A DNA stretch of 15,246 bases from CAYIEP01 sp964362515 (GTDB lineage Bacteria > Patescibacteriota > Minisyncoccia > UBA6257 > UBA9933): the NCBI GenBank assembly GCA_964362515.1, contig CAYIEP010000007.1:1-15246 (forward strand), in the 5' to 3' direction. The notes below the pieces were generated by a model. The model saw nothing but the letters and a program-made list of their open reading frames with translations, made no database searches and had not been told where the DNA came from. Within the stretch, counting starts at the first letter, position 1. Each line of letters begins with the position of its first letter. This document shows positions 1 to 6,403 of this stretch, one piece after another. Both the position numbers and the translations under genes were made by a program.

Positions 1-486
1 CGCCTGCGCCGCGTCTTCAATTATATATAACCCCTTGCTATTTGCTATCTGCGTAATCTTTTTCATATTCGCCATTTGGCCGTAAAGATGAACCGGCATA
101 ATCGCTTTTGTTTTTTTAGTAATCGCTTTTTCTATTTTTGAAGCGTCAATATTATAAGTATTAGGATTGATGTCAACGAAAACCGGTTTGGCGCCGGTAT
201 TGGCGATAGTTTCAGCAGTAGCGAAAAAAGTAAAAGGAGTAGTTATTACTTCGTCGCCCTTACTAATTTCTAACGCCTTTAGAGATAAAAAAATAGCGTC
301 CGTGCCGGAATTGACGCCAACGGAATATTTTGATTCGGTGAATTTTGAAATAGCCTTTTCAAAATTATCAACATTTTCGCCCAGAATAAAATTCCCGCCC
401 TTAATTACGCTTATTATATTCTTATCTATCTGTTTTTTTATTAATTTATATTGATTCGTCAGGTCTATAAATTTCATATAAATCAT
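1..486 (-). CDS. DegT/DnrJ/EryC1/StrS-family PLP aminotransferase, 3' part missing (WbpE-like)
   Basis: The first 162 codons of a sugar aminotransferase; the rest lies beyond the left edge. Visible family features are the start KFIDLTNQY, the PLP-phosphate segment NSGTDAIFLSL, the strand TTPFTFFATAETI, and IIEDAAQA with the aspartate that binds the PLP pyridine nitrogen. The Schiff-base lysine normally lies further on and cannot be checked. Members such as WbpE/WlbC transfer an amino group from glutamate to C3 of a UDP-3-keto sugar acid. WbpA-, WbpB- and WbpD-like genes just upstream in the same operon make that role likely; the exact substrate is inferred. The first ATG (486) overlaps the stop of the preceding gene as ATGA; a second in-frame ATG at 477 gives MKFIDL, which fits the usual family N-terminus. 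No Shine-Dalgarno is seen for either start. Confidence 0.88.
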   Translation of the reverse strand, partial: MIYMKFIDLTNQYKLIKKQIDKNIISVIKGGNFILGENVDNFEKAISKFTESKYSVGVNSGTDAIFLSLKALEISKGDEVITTPFTFFATAETIANTGAKPVFVDINPNTYNIDASKIEKAITKKTKAIMPVHLYGQMANMKKITQIANSKGLYIIEDAAQA

Positions 487-1304
487 AGTTTTAAAAGATA
501 ATGGTTTGTCGGGTGCAGCTGAAAGCCGACTTTTTTATAAAGTTCGTTTGCCGCCATCCGATGGCTTCCGCTGGTAAGTTCAACCATTTCTACGCCGTTT
601 TCTTTCGCCCAACGAAGAAGGTCAAGCAGAATTTTCTTTCCGAGTCCTTGGCCGCGATATTTTTCGTCAACAATCATGTCTTCAATAACGGCTTGTTTTC
701 GCAAAAGCGTTCGGCGAGGAAAAATCCACCCCATGCCGATTAATTTATTTCCGTCGTATTCTTTCGCCACATAACCGTCCAATACGGCCTGATAATAATT
801 ATATTCTTGAATCCGGGCGGACGAATCCAATTGCTTTACGAGCTCTTTCACTTCCGGAAAAGAAATAGAAAATTTATCATCCACAAACTCCATGATATTT
901 TTATTAGAATCAAACGCCACCGTTTTTTTCACCGCGCGCGGTTCTTCCCAGCAATACGCCGTATTTTCATTATCAAGCCTTATGTCACCGGAAATTTCCA
1001 CGAGAAACGCGTGAGAAATAATAGGAAAATCTTTATTATTCCAATAGGCGATTCCGGGAAATGTTTTAATAGGGGTTATACCGACAATGGAAACTCCAAG
1101 TTCCTCTTTTATTTCTCGGCAAATCGCGTCTTCCGGCGTTTCTCCTTCATTTATATATCCGCCGGGCAAATCCCAATCCCCCAAGAACGGTTCCTGATTC
1201 CGTTTTAATAAAAGAGTTTTTCCGTCGCGCATAATCACGGCGGTCGCGGTTCCTTTAAGATTTCTAAACGCGCAAGATTCACAATTCATATTTTCAGTAA
1301 TCAT
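483..1304 (-). CDS. Nudix hydrolase fused to GNAT N-acetyltransferase
   Basis: Two-domain protein of 273 residues. Residues about 15-140 are a Nudix domain with a full Nudix box, G49-x5-E55-x7-REIKEELGV (63-71), the metal-binding motif for cleaving nucleoside diphosphates linked to another group. A small cysteine pair, CESC (8-11), precedes it. Residues about 150-273 are a GNAT fold with the acetyl-CoA pyrophosphate loop RGQGLG (217-222), preceded by the strand VIEDMIVDEKY and followed by AANELYKKVGFQ, the usual GNAT end. Nudix substrates cannot be read from sequence; a nucleotide sugar or a damaged nucleotide are both possible. The start overlaps the stop of the upstream acetyltransferase by ATGA, and its own stop overlaps the start of the aminotransferase, so the three are probably translationally coupled. 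Its job inside a nucleotide-sugar operon is not known. Domain calls are strong; substrate is open. Confidence 0.9.
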   Translation of the reverse strand: MITENMNCESCAFRNLKGTATAVIMRDGKTLLLKRNQEPFLGDWDLPGGYINEGETPEDAICREIKEELGVSIVGITPIKTFPGIAYWNNKDFPIISHAFLVEISGDIRLDNENTAYCWEEPRAVKKTVAFDSNKNIMEFVDDKFSISFPEVKELVKQLDSSARIQEYNYYQAVLDGYVAKEYDGNKLIGMGWIFPRRTLLRKQAVIEDMIVDEKYRGQGLGKKILLDLLRWAKENGVEMVELTSGSHRMAANELYKKVGFQLHPTNHYLLKL

Positions 1305-1720
1305 TTTTTAATAAATATACGCGCCGGATTACCGACAACAATTTCATTATCCGGAACGTTTTTAGTGACCACGGCGCCAGCGCCGACGCGGGCGTTTTTA
1401 CCGATAGTAATTCCCGGCAGAATTACGGCTCCGGCGCCGATTGAAGCGCCGGATTTAACAAAAGTTTCGGTCCAACCCTTTCCGCCGGAAGGAGGATACT
1501 TATCATTGGTGAAAGTAATTCGCGGCCCGATAAAAACATTATCTTCAATTGTTACGCCGTCGGGAATAAACGAAAAGGCTTGAATCTTGACGTTATTTCC
1601 AATTTTAACGTTTTTACCAATCCAAACATGAGAATGAATTTTACAATCCTCTCCGATAATCGCCTCGTCGGCGATGTTGGATAATTCTTCTTTATATACG
1701 ACAGTATTATTGCCGATCAT
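1301..1720 (-). CDS. wbpD: Left-handed beta-helix N-acetyltransferase, WbpD/WlbB-like
   Basis: 139 residues made almost entirely of hexapeptide repeats ([LIV]-G-x-x-x-x pattern, e.g. IGKNVKIGNNVKI, IGAGAVILPGITIGKNARVGAGAVV), which fold as a left-handed beta-helix and act as trimers. The segment VTIEDNVFIGPRITFTNDKYP matches the diagnostic stretch of WbpD/WlbB, which use acetyl-CoA to acetylate the 3-amino group of UDP-2-acetamido-3-amino-2,3-dideoxy-glucuronate. The end NEIVVGNPARIFIKK is the usual xapA-type C-terminus. It follows the WbpB-like dehydrogenase by 25 bases, which contain a 12-bp AT palindrome (1723-1734), and overlaps the Nudix-GNAT gene by 4 bases. Length is slightly short for the family (often 150-190). 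Alternative: another sugar O- or N-acetyltransferase; the neighbours favour WbpD. Confidence 0.87.
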   Translation of the reverse strand: MIGNNTVVYKEELSNIADEAIIGEDCKIHSHVWIGKNVKIGNNVKIQAFSFIPDGVTIEDNVFIGPRITFTNDKYPPSGGKGWTETFVKSGASIGAGAVILPGITIGKNARVGAGAVVTKNVPDNEIVVGNPARIFIKK

Positions 1721-1745
1721 TGTATATTAATATAATTGAATTAAA

Positions 1746-2534
1746 TCAGCGGTCAAGTTTTTTATAAGACTCAATTATTTTTTCTGTCAATTTTATTGAC
1801 TTTACGGCCTCTTGGGGAGAAATTCCCAATCCGTTAATTATTTCCTGATAAACATAACGGTGAAGATTTTCTTTTTGAATCAAATCATAATTTTCACCGT
1901 TTATTTTAAAATATCTTTTTTGGTTTTCTTTGGATTCGTTGGCGCTGATTTCCCAATAGCAAATGTAATTTTTGCCTTTTATAACTCCTTTTCCGCGTCT
2001 TTCTTCTATGTTTTCGGTAATTATTTCTTCAGGTTCGCCGAAAAGATAAAGAACTAAATCAAAATAATGAATGCCGAGATTAAATAAGATGTTGCCGGAT
2101 TTCCCCGAGTCTCCTTTCCATGTCTTAAAATAATCCTCGTCTCTGTGAACGCCGATATAAAGTTTTATTTCGTGATTTTTATTATTGTTTGATTCCGATT
2201 TTAATTTTTTAATATCCGGATGATGTCGCAACTGAAGAATCGTGAAAACATTTTTATATTCAAAAAGTTTTTCCGCGTCCCCGGATTTTATTGTCAACGG
2301 TTTTTCGCAAATGACTTTTTTACCGGCTTTTGCCGCTTCAAGCGTCATTTCAAAATGAAGATGATTGGGCGAGAGAATTACTATATAATCCGCTTCGGTA
2401 TTTTTAATCATTTCTTTCCAAACATTCTCTCCATGGGTAATATCAATAATGTCTATTATCTCGCCTCCGATAAATTCTATGGCGTCTTTGTGTTTGGGCA
2501 TTATCGCCCCGGTTCCGATAAGAGAAAACTTCAT
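1746..2534 (-). CDS. wbpB: Gfo/Idh/MocA oxidoreductase, WbpB/WlbA-like UDP-sugar 3-dehydrogenase
   Basis: 262 residues with an N-terminal Rossmann fold (SLIGTGAIMPKH, 4-15), the family signature CEKPL (76-80, catalytic-type Lys78), and GIHYFDL (154-160, His156 at the position of the active-site histidine). The blocks SPNHLH, LQLRHHP and TWKGDSGKSGN are close to those of WbpB/WlbA, which oxidise C3 of UDP-GlcNAc-uronate with NAD+ so that a DegT aminotransferase can act. It starts 3 bases after the WbpA-like gene and precedes the WbpD-like gene, so gene order supports the assignment. At 262 residues it is about 50 shorter than typical members; the shortening appears in the N-terminal half, between the glycine-rich loop and SPNHLH. 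All recognisable active-site motifs remain. Confidence 0.87.
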   Translation of the reverse strand: MKFSLIGTGAIMPKHKDAIEFIGGEIIDIIDITHGENVWKEMIKNTEADYIVILSPNHLHFEMTLEAAKAGKKVICEKPLTIKSGDAEKLFEYKNVFTILQLRHHPDIKKLKSESNNNKNHEIKLYIGVHRDEDYFKTWKGDSGKSGNILFNLGIHYFDLVLYLFGEPEEIITENIEERRGKGVIKGKNYICYWEISANESKENQKRYFKINGENYDLIQKENLHRYVYQEIINGLGISPQEAVKSIKLTEKIIESYKKLDR

Positions 2535-2537
2535 AAT

Positions 2538-3797
2538 TTAGTAAAATACTTTTTTTGACTTTTTCTTTATGGCGTTTCTGGTATCAACAATAATTTTCGC
2601 CGATTTTTCCAGTTTTTTATAATCATAAATCGAGTGGTCGGTTAATATGACGACGCAATCGGCGTTTTTTATAAGGCCGTCGGTTAGTGTTTTTGATTTA
2701 AACTTACGATTATTTATTTTAATTAGGGGAATAAATGGATCGTTATAAATAACGTTGGCGCCTTTTCTTAATAAATCCCAAATAATCGGAATAGCGGCGG
2801 ATTCTCTCGAGTCGTCTATGTCTTTTTTATAAGCAACGCCAAGAATCAGAATTTTTGAATTTCTTACGGATTTTTTACATTTATTCAGCGCCCAGATAAT
2901 TTTAGTGACAACGTTGTGCGGCATCAATTCGTTGATTTCGCCGGCCAATTCAATAAAACGGGCGAAGAAATTATATTCTCGCGCTTTCCAGGAAAGATAA
3001 AACGGGTCGAGCGGGATACAATGTCCTCCCACCCCGGGTCCGGGATAAAAAGGCATAAAACCGTAAGGCTTTGTTTTGGCGGCTTCAATCACTTCCGCAA
3101 AATCAATACCCATTTTATCAGCGAGCATTTTTAATTCATTAACAAGCGAGATATTAACCAGTCGAAAAATATTTTCATAAATTTTACTCATCTCCGCTGT
3201 TTTAGGAGAAGAAACTTTATAAACGCTTTTAATAAAAGTCAGATAAAATTTTTCGGCCAGCTCGGTCGATTTTTTATTTATTCCGCCGACAACCTTGGGA
3301 ATATCGGTGAATTTATATTGTTTGTTGCCCGGGTCGATTCTTTCCGGCGCGAAAGCCAAATAAAAATCTTTTCCGGCTTTCAAACCGCTTTTTTCTAAAA
3401 TCGGTTTTAAGAGTTCTTCGGTTGTTCCGGGATAAGTAGTGCTTTCAAGAACAATAAGAGAGCCTTTTTTAAAATGTTTCGCTATATTTTCCGCCGCCGA
3501 TTCAATCGCCGTCGTGTCGGGTGTTTTATTTTTAGTCAGAGGAGTGGAAACGGTAATGAGAATAACGTCGGATTTTTTAGTTACCGACCAGTCGGTTGTC
3601 GCTGAAAAATTTTTCAGCGATTCTTTCAGCTCTTTGTCCGGTATTTCGCTTATGTAGCTTTTGCCAAGGTTGATTTTTTTGACTCTTTCTTTGGAGATAT
3701 CAATTCCAAAAACTTTCATTCCCGTCTTGGCGAGCGCGATTGCCGTCGGCAAACCGACGAATCCGAGTCCGATAACGGCAACATTGGTTTTTTTCAT
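2538..3797 (-). CDS. wbpA: UDP-N-acetylglucosamine 6-dehydrogenase, WbpA-like
   Basis: 419 residues, full length for the UDP-glucose/GDP-mannose dehydrogenase family. The N-terminal NAD-binding fold has VAVIGLGFVGLPTAIALA (6-23). The middle has ESTTYPGTTEEL (118-129), FAPERIDPGN (149-158) and the helix with Lys205 and Asn209. The catalytic cysteine is Cys260 in GPGVGGHCIPLDPFYLSWKA; the wording IPLDPFYLSWKA is typical of the UDP-GlcNAc branch (WbpA, WecC-like) rather than UDP-glucose dehydrogenase. The C-terminal UDP-binding fold has ILGVAYKKDIDDSRESA. It would oxidise UDP-GlcNAc at C6 in two NAD+-dependent steps, the first step of the UDP-diacetamido-glucuronate route formed with the three downstream genes. 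It is separated from the flippase gene by 48 AT-rich bases with no clear promoter, so it is likely transcribed with it. Confidence 0.92.
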   Translation of the reverse strand: MKKTNVAVIGLGFVGLPTAIALAKTGMKVFGIDISKERVKKINLGKSYISEIPDKELKESLKNFSATTDWSVTKKSDVILITVSTPLTKNKTPDTTAIESAAENIAKHFKKGSLIVLESTTYPGTTEELLKPILEKSGLKAGKDFYLAFAPERIDPGNKQYKFTDIPKVVGGINKKSTELAEKFYLTFIKSVYKVSSPKTAEMSKIYENIFRLVNISLVNELKMLADKMGIDFAEVIEAAKTKPYGFMPFYPGPGVGGHCIPLDPFYLSWKAREYNFFARFIELAGEINELMPHNVVTKIIWALNKCKKSVRNSKILILGVAYKKDIDDSRESAAIPIIWDLLRKGANVIYNDPFIPLIKINNRKFKSKTLTDGLIKNADCVVILTDHSIYDYKKLEKSAKIIVDTRNAIKKKSKKVFY

Positions 3798-3845
3798 AAT
3801 AAAAGCATTAAGCGATTAATAAGGCATAATAAAAAGAAAATTCTT

Positions 3846-5309
3846 TTAAGTCAATTTTAGAGTTTCTTTTATTTCGGTAATCAGTGTTTCTTTCATCAGC
3901 GTTAACGCGCCGAAATAGACCAGCGCGGCGACGGCGACTATAAGAAAAAAATTCACGTCGGACTGTTTTAATAAAAGAGCCGTTAAAGTCATTAGCGCCG
4001 ACGCCGCCAAAATTTTTTTCAAATGAGGCATTACTGAAAAATTGTTTATTTTTTTTACTCGGCGCCATATCAGGCTGTTGCCTATAATTTGGGTTAGCAC
4101 GGTCGCGGCCGCGGCTCCGGCGATGCCCCAAATCGGGATAAAAATTAAATTAAAAAAAACATTGCCCAAAGCGCCGGCAACCCAGAAATAAATTAACTCT
4201 TTTTGGCGGTTGTAAGCGAATAAGGAATTATTAATTATACTCATCGGGAAAGTGGTAATTATGGTAATGGCAAGAATTTTTAAAGCGATGGCCGCCGGCT
4301 GATATTCTTGGCCGTAAAGAATATTTATTATTTGGTCGGCGGTAATCAATATGCCGATAGTGAAAGGAATCGCCAAAAGAAATACCGCCTTGATTCCTTT
4401 TTCCATAACATTTCGGAACTTGATAATATCTTTACCGGCAAGTCGTGAAAATACCGGAAATAACGCCCCGGCTATTAGGCCGGAAAAGACATATAAAAAG
4501 AGTACCGGTTTTTGAGCGGCGGCGTAGAATCCGATTTCTCCCGCCGAACGAAACCAGCCAAGCATTACGGTGTCGGTATTAATCATCACCGCCCCAAGAA
4601 TGCCGGCCAAGCCGAACGGCAAAGCGGAATTGATAATCGGTTTTATGAGATTTTTATCAAAATGCGCCGCGACGTTTTTTATATAAGAGCGGAGCAGGAA
4701 AGCGGTTGCCGCCAGCCCGATAAAACTGCCGAAGGCATAGGCGGCGGCAAGGCTCTCCACGGAAGTAATAAACCATAAGACCGCGATTCCGGCGACCGCG
4801 ATGATGAATTGAGTAAGAATATTTAACGCCGCCTCCAGTTCCATTTTTTCCGTCGCTCTAAACATTGAAACGCTAAACGCTTTTAACGAGTCAAAGACTA
4901 TTACTAAAGCAATCGTAAAAATAAGGATTTTTGAGACGGGAATATTGGATATGTAGGGAGTCGCCAAGACGATAATAAAAAAACTGATAATTATCAAAGG
5001 AATTTTTATAAAAAAAATCGTTGAGAAAAATTTCAGCCGGTCGGCAGGGGACTTCGCGGCTTCTCGCGTTAAAACACTGCTTAAGCCAGAATCGGAGAAA
5101 ATTGTCAAAAGCGCGGCCAGACTGATGACGTAAGAAAAAGTTCCCCAACCGGCCGCCCCCAACGTTCTGGCGGCATAAATTATAACCCCCATTCTTATCA
5201 GTCGGCCGGCGGTTTCGCCGAAAAAAAGCCAAAAAGTATTTTTAAGAATAGTTTGACGGACGCTTTGATTTTCAAAAAGAAAGTTTTTTATTTTGCTAAT
5301 TGTCATCAT
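3846..5309 (-). CDS. wzx: Wzx-type polysaccharide flippase (MVF/MOP superfamily)
   Basis: 487 residues, hydrophobic along the whole length with about 12-14 predicted membrane helices. The start, ILKNTFWLFFGETAGRLIRMGVIIYAARTLGAAGWGTFSYV, is the characteristic first region of the polysaccharide_synt family, and the middle has FGLAGILGAVMINTDTVMLGW, the second-half repeat of the MOP fold. Such proteins flip lipid-linked glycans across the cytoplasmic membrane. Placement with UDP-uronic acid sugar genes supports a role in exporting a surface glycan; MurJ-type lipid II export is the alternative but less likely from the local wording and context. Two adjacent ATG codons (5309, 5306) could start it; either overlaps the end of pth by 11-14 bases. 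No Shine-Dalgarno is seen. Confidence 0.88.
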   Translation of the reverse strand: MMTISKIKNFLFENQSVRQTILKNTFWLFFGETAGRLIRMGVIIYAARTLGAAGWGTFSYVISLAALLTIFSDSGLSSVLTREAAKSPADRLKFFSTIFFIKIPLIIISFFIIVLATPYISNIPVSKILIFTIALVIVFDSLKAFSVSMFRATEKMELEAALNILTQFIIAVAGIAVLWFITSVESLAAAYAFGSFIGLAATAFLLRSYIKNVAAHFDKNLIKPIINSALPFGLAGILGAVMINTDTVMLGWFRSAGEIGFYAAAQKPVLFLYVFSGLIAGALFPVFSRLAGKDIIKFRNVMEKGIKAVFLLAIPFTIGILITADQIINILYGQEYQPAAIALKILAITIITTFPMSIINNSLFAYNRQKELIYFWVAGALGNVFFNLIFIPIWGIAGAAAATVLTQIIGNSLIWRRVKKINNFSVMPHLKKILAASALMTLTALLLKQSDVNFFLIVAVAALVYFGALTLMKETLITEIKETLKLT

Positions 5310-5799
5310 TATTGATTATCGCTTTCGCTTCCTTAAAAACGCTTTCCAATTTTTTGTAATCAAAGGCGCTTATTTTTTTTAAAACAAAATCTTCAGCCTT
5401 AGGCCTTTCCCCTTTTGTTGTTTTTCTTATGCCGATTCGCAATCGCCAGAAATTTTTTGTTTTAAGGCTTTTTATTATTGATTCTATTCCTTTATGACCG
5501 GCGCTCCCTCTGCCAAAAGATAATTTATATTTTCCGATTTCAATATCCGAGTCGTCTTGAGCTATCAGTAATTTTTCCGGATTTATTTTGTATTTATTCA
5601 GAATTGTTTTCACAAAATTTCCCGACTGGTTCATATAAACATCGCTTTTTAGCAGTTTGAAAATTGAAAATTGGAAATTGGAAATTGGAGGATTTTCGGC
5701 AAAAAAATCAACGGCCAAAAATCCGGCATTATGATAAGTTTTTTCATACTCTTTGTCGGGATTTCCCAAACCGACAATAATCTTAACCTTGATTTTCAT
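5296..5799 (-). CDS. pth: Peptidyl-tRNA hydrolase
   Basis: Cleaves peptidyl-tRNA released during abortive translation, recycling tRNA. Family landmarks: IIVGLGNPDKEYEKTYHNAGF with Asn13 and the catalytic-type His23, MNQSG (56-60), QDDSDI with Asp82 aligned to the Asp that activates His, and GHKGIESI (101-108), where many members have GHNG; Lys103 replaces the Asn. At 167 residues it is shorter than E. coli Pth (194). The missing part is mainly residues 36-52, where the usual stretch before the MNxSG motif is cut to about 20 residues and is encoded by a dispersed AT-rich repeat (5657-5688). It is the first gene of the leftward block. A TATAAT box lies 7 bases before the ATG, so the mRNA may be leaderless. 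Confidence 0.93.
   Translation of the reverse strand: MKIKVKIIVGLGNPDKEYEKTYHNAGFLAVDFFAENPPISNFQFSIFKLLKSDVYMNQSGNFVKTILNKYKINPEKLLIAQDDSDIEIGKYKLSFGRGSAGHKGIESIIKSLKTKNFWRLRIGIRKTTKGERPKAEDFVLKKISAFDYKKLESVFKEAKAIINNDDN
5657..5688 (+). repeat. Dispersed AT-rich repeat, copy 1, inside pth
   Basis: A run of short imperfect units (GAAAATT, GAAAATT, GGAAATT, GGAAATTGG). Bases 5657-5680 are identical to 14597-14620 over 24 bases on the same strand. Because pth is on the minus strand, the copy is translated in the opposite sense, as ISNFQFSIFK (residues 39-48). Confidence 0.85.
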
Positions 5800-5842
5800 T
5801 CTGTTTATTATAGAATAATTCTAATAGTTAGTATATTTATTT
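5800..5842. promoter_or_regulatory. Divergent promoter region between pth and lepB
   Basis: Only 43 bases separate two diverging start codons, so both blocks probably start here. On the minus strand a perfect TATAAT (5812-5807) lies 7 bases before the pth ATG, which would put the transcript start at or next to the ATG. On the plus strand TAGTAT (5829-5834) lies 8 bases before the lepB ATG. No good -35 box is visible for either. Neither start has a Shine-Dalgarno, consistent with leaderless or near-leaderless mRNAs. The assignment is inference. Confidence 0.4.
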
Positions 5843-6397
5843 ATGAAATCTTTTTTATATTCTCTTTGGGAAATAATTGAAGCGATATTGGTCGCGGTGA
5901 TCGCGGTTTTTATTATCCGTTATTTTTTAATCCAGCCCTTTTTGGTGAGCGGCGCTTCAATGGAGCCGAATTTTTCCTCGGGCGATTATTTGCTTGTTGA
6001 TGAAATCAGTTATCAATTCAGAGAGCCCCAAAGAGGAGAAGCCGTTGTTTTCAAATATCCGGGAGACCCGGGCATTTATTACATTAAAAGAGTGATAGGT
6101 CTGCCTAATGAAAAATTGACTTCAAAAGACGGAAAAGTTTTTATATTTAATGGCGCGAATCCCGACGGTTTTCCTCTTGATGAAAAATATTTACCGATAG
6201 GATTTAAAACATCAGACTTCAACGAAGTTGTTTTAAGCGGAAAGGAATACTTTGTTTTGGGCGATAACAGGAATTACAGCTTTGATTCCAGAAGTTGGGG
6301 CTCGCTTAAAAGAGATAATATTATAGGAATCGTAAGACTTAGATTGTGGCCCTTTAATAAGGTAATGGCCGTGGAAAAACCTAGCTATGAATATTAA
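5843..6397 (+). CDS. lepB: Signal peptidase I
   Basis: 184-residue membrane protease that removes signal peptides from exported proteins. One N-terminal membrane helix (about residues 8-30) is followed by the catalytic serine box SGASMEPNF (Ser39), the lysine box YYIKRVIG (Lys82 general base), and box E GDNRNYSFDSRSWG (140-153). Length is normal for the compact Gram-positive-like type with a single membrane anchor. It heads the pilus operon, 6 bases before pilC. The operon contains a protein with a classical signal peptide (8831-9688) that is an obvious client; the prepilins need a different enzyme, PilD, which is not in this window. Confidence 0.95.
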   Translation: MKSFLYSLWEIIEAILVAVIAVFIIRYFLIQPFLVSGASMEPNFSSGDYLLVDEISYQFREPQRGEAVVFKYPGDPGIYYIKRVIGLPNEKLTSKDGKVFIFNGANPDGFPLDEKYLPIGFKTSDFNEVVLSGKEYFVLGDNRNYSFDSRSWGSLKRDNIIGIVRLRLWPFNKVMAVEKPSYEY

Positions 6398-6403
6398 TAA
6401 ATT

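Noticed and set aside
807..1208. 133-residue plus-strand frame opposite the Nudix-GNAT gene
   Set aside because: Low-complexity Arg/Phe/Ile-rich translation with no family features; it is the antisense shadow of a gene with clear motifs.
1723..1734. 12-bp palindrome TATATTAATATA before the WbpD-like gene as an operator or promoter
   Set aside because: Pure A/T palindromes are common by chance at this base composition, and no -35 box or flanking symmetry supports a site.
3831..3847. AAAAGAA/TTCTTTT inverted repeat between flippase and wbpA as a terminator
   Set aside because: The stem is almost only A-T pairs with a loop of about two bases, and the next gene follows closely in the same direction; it would be too weak to stop transcription.
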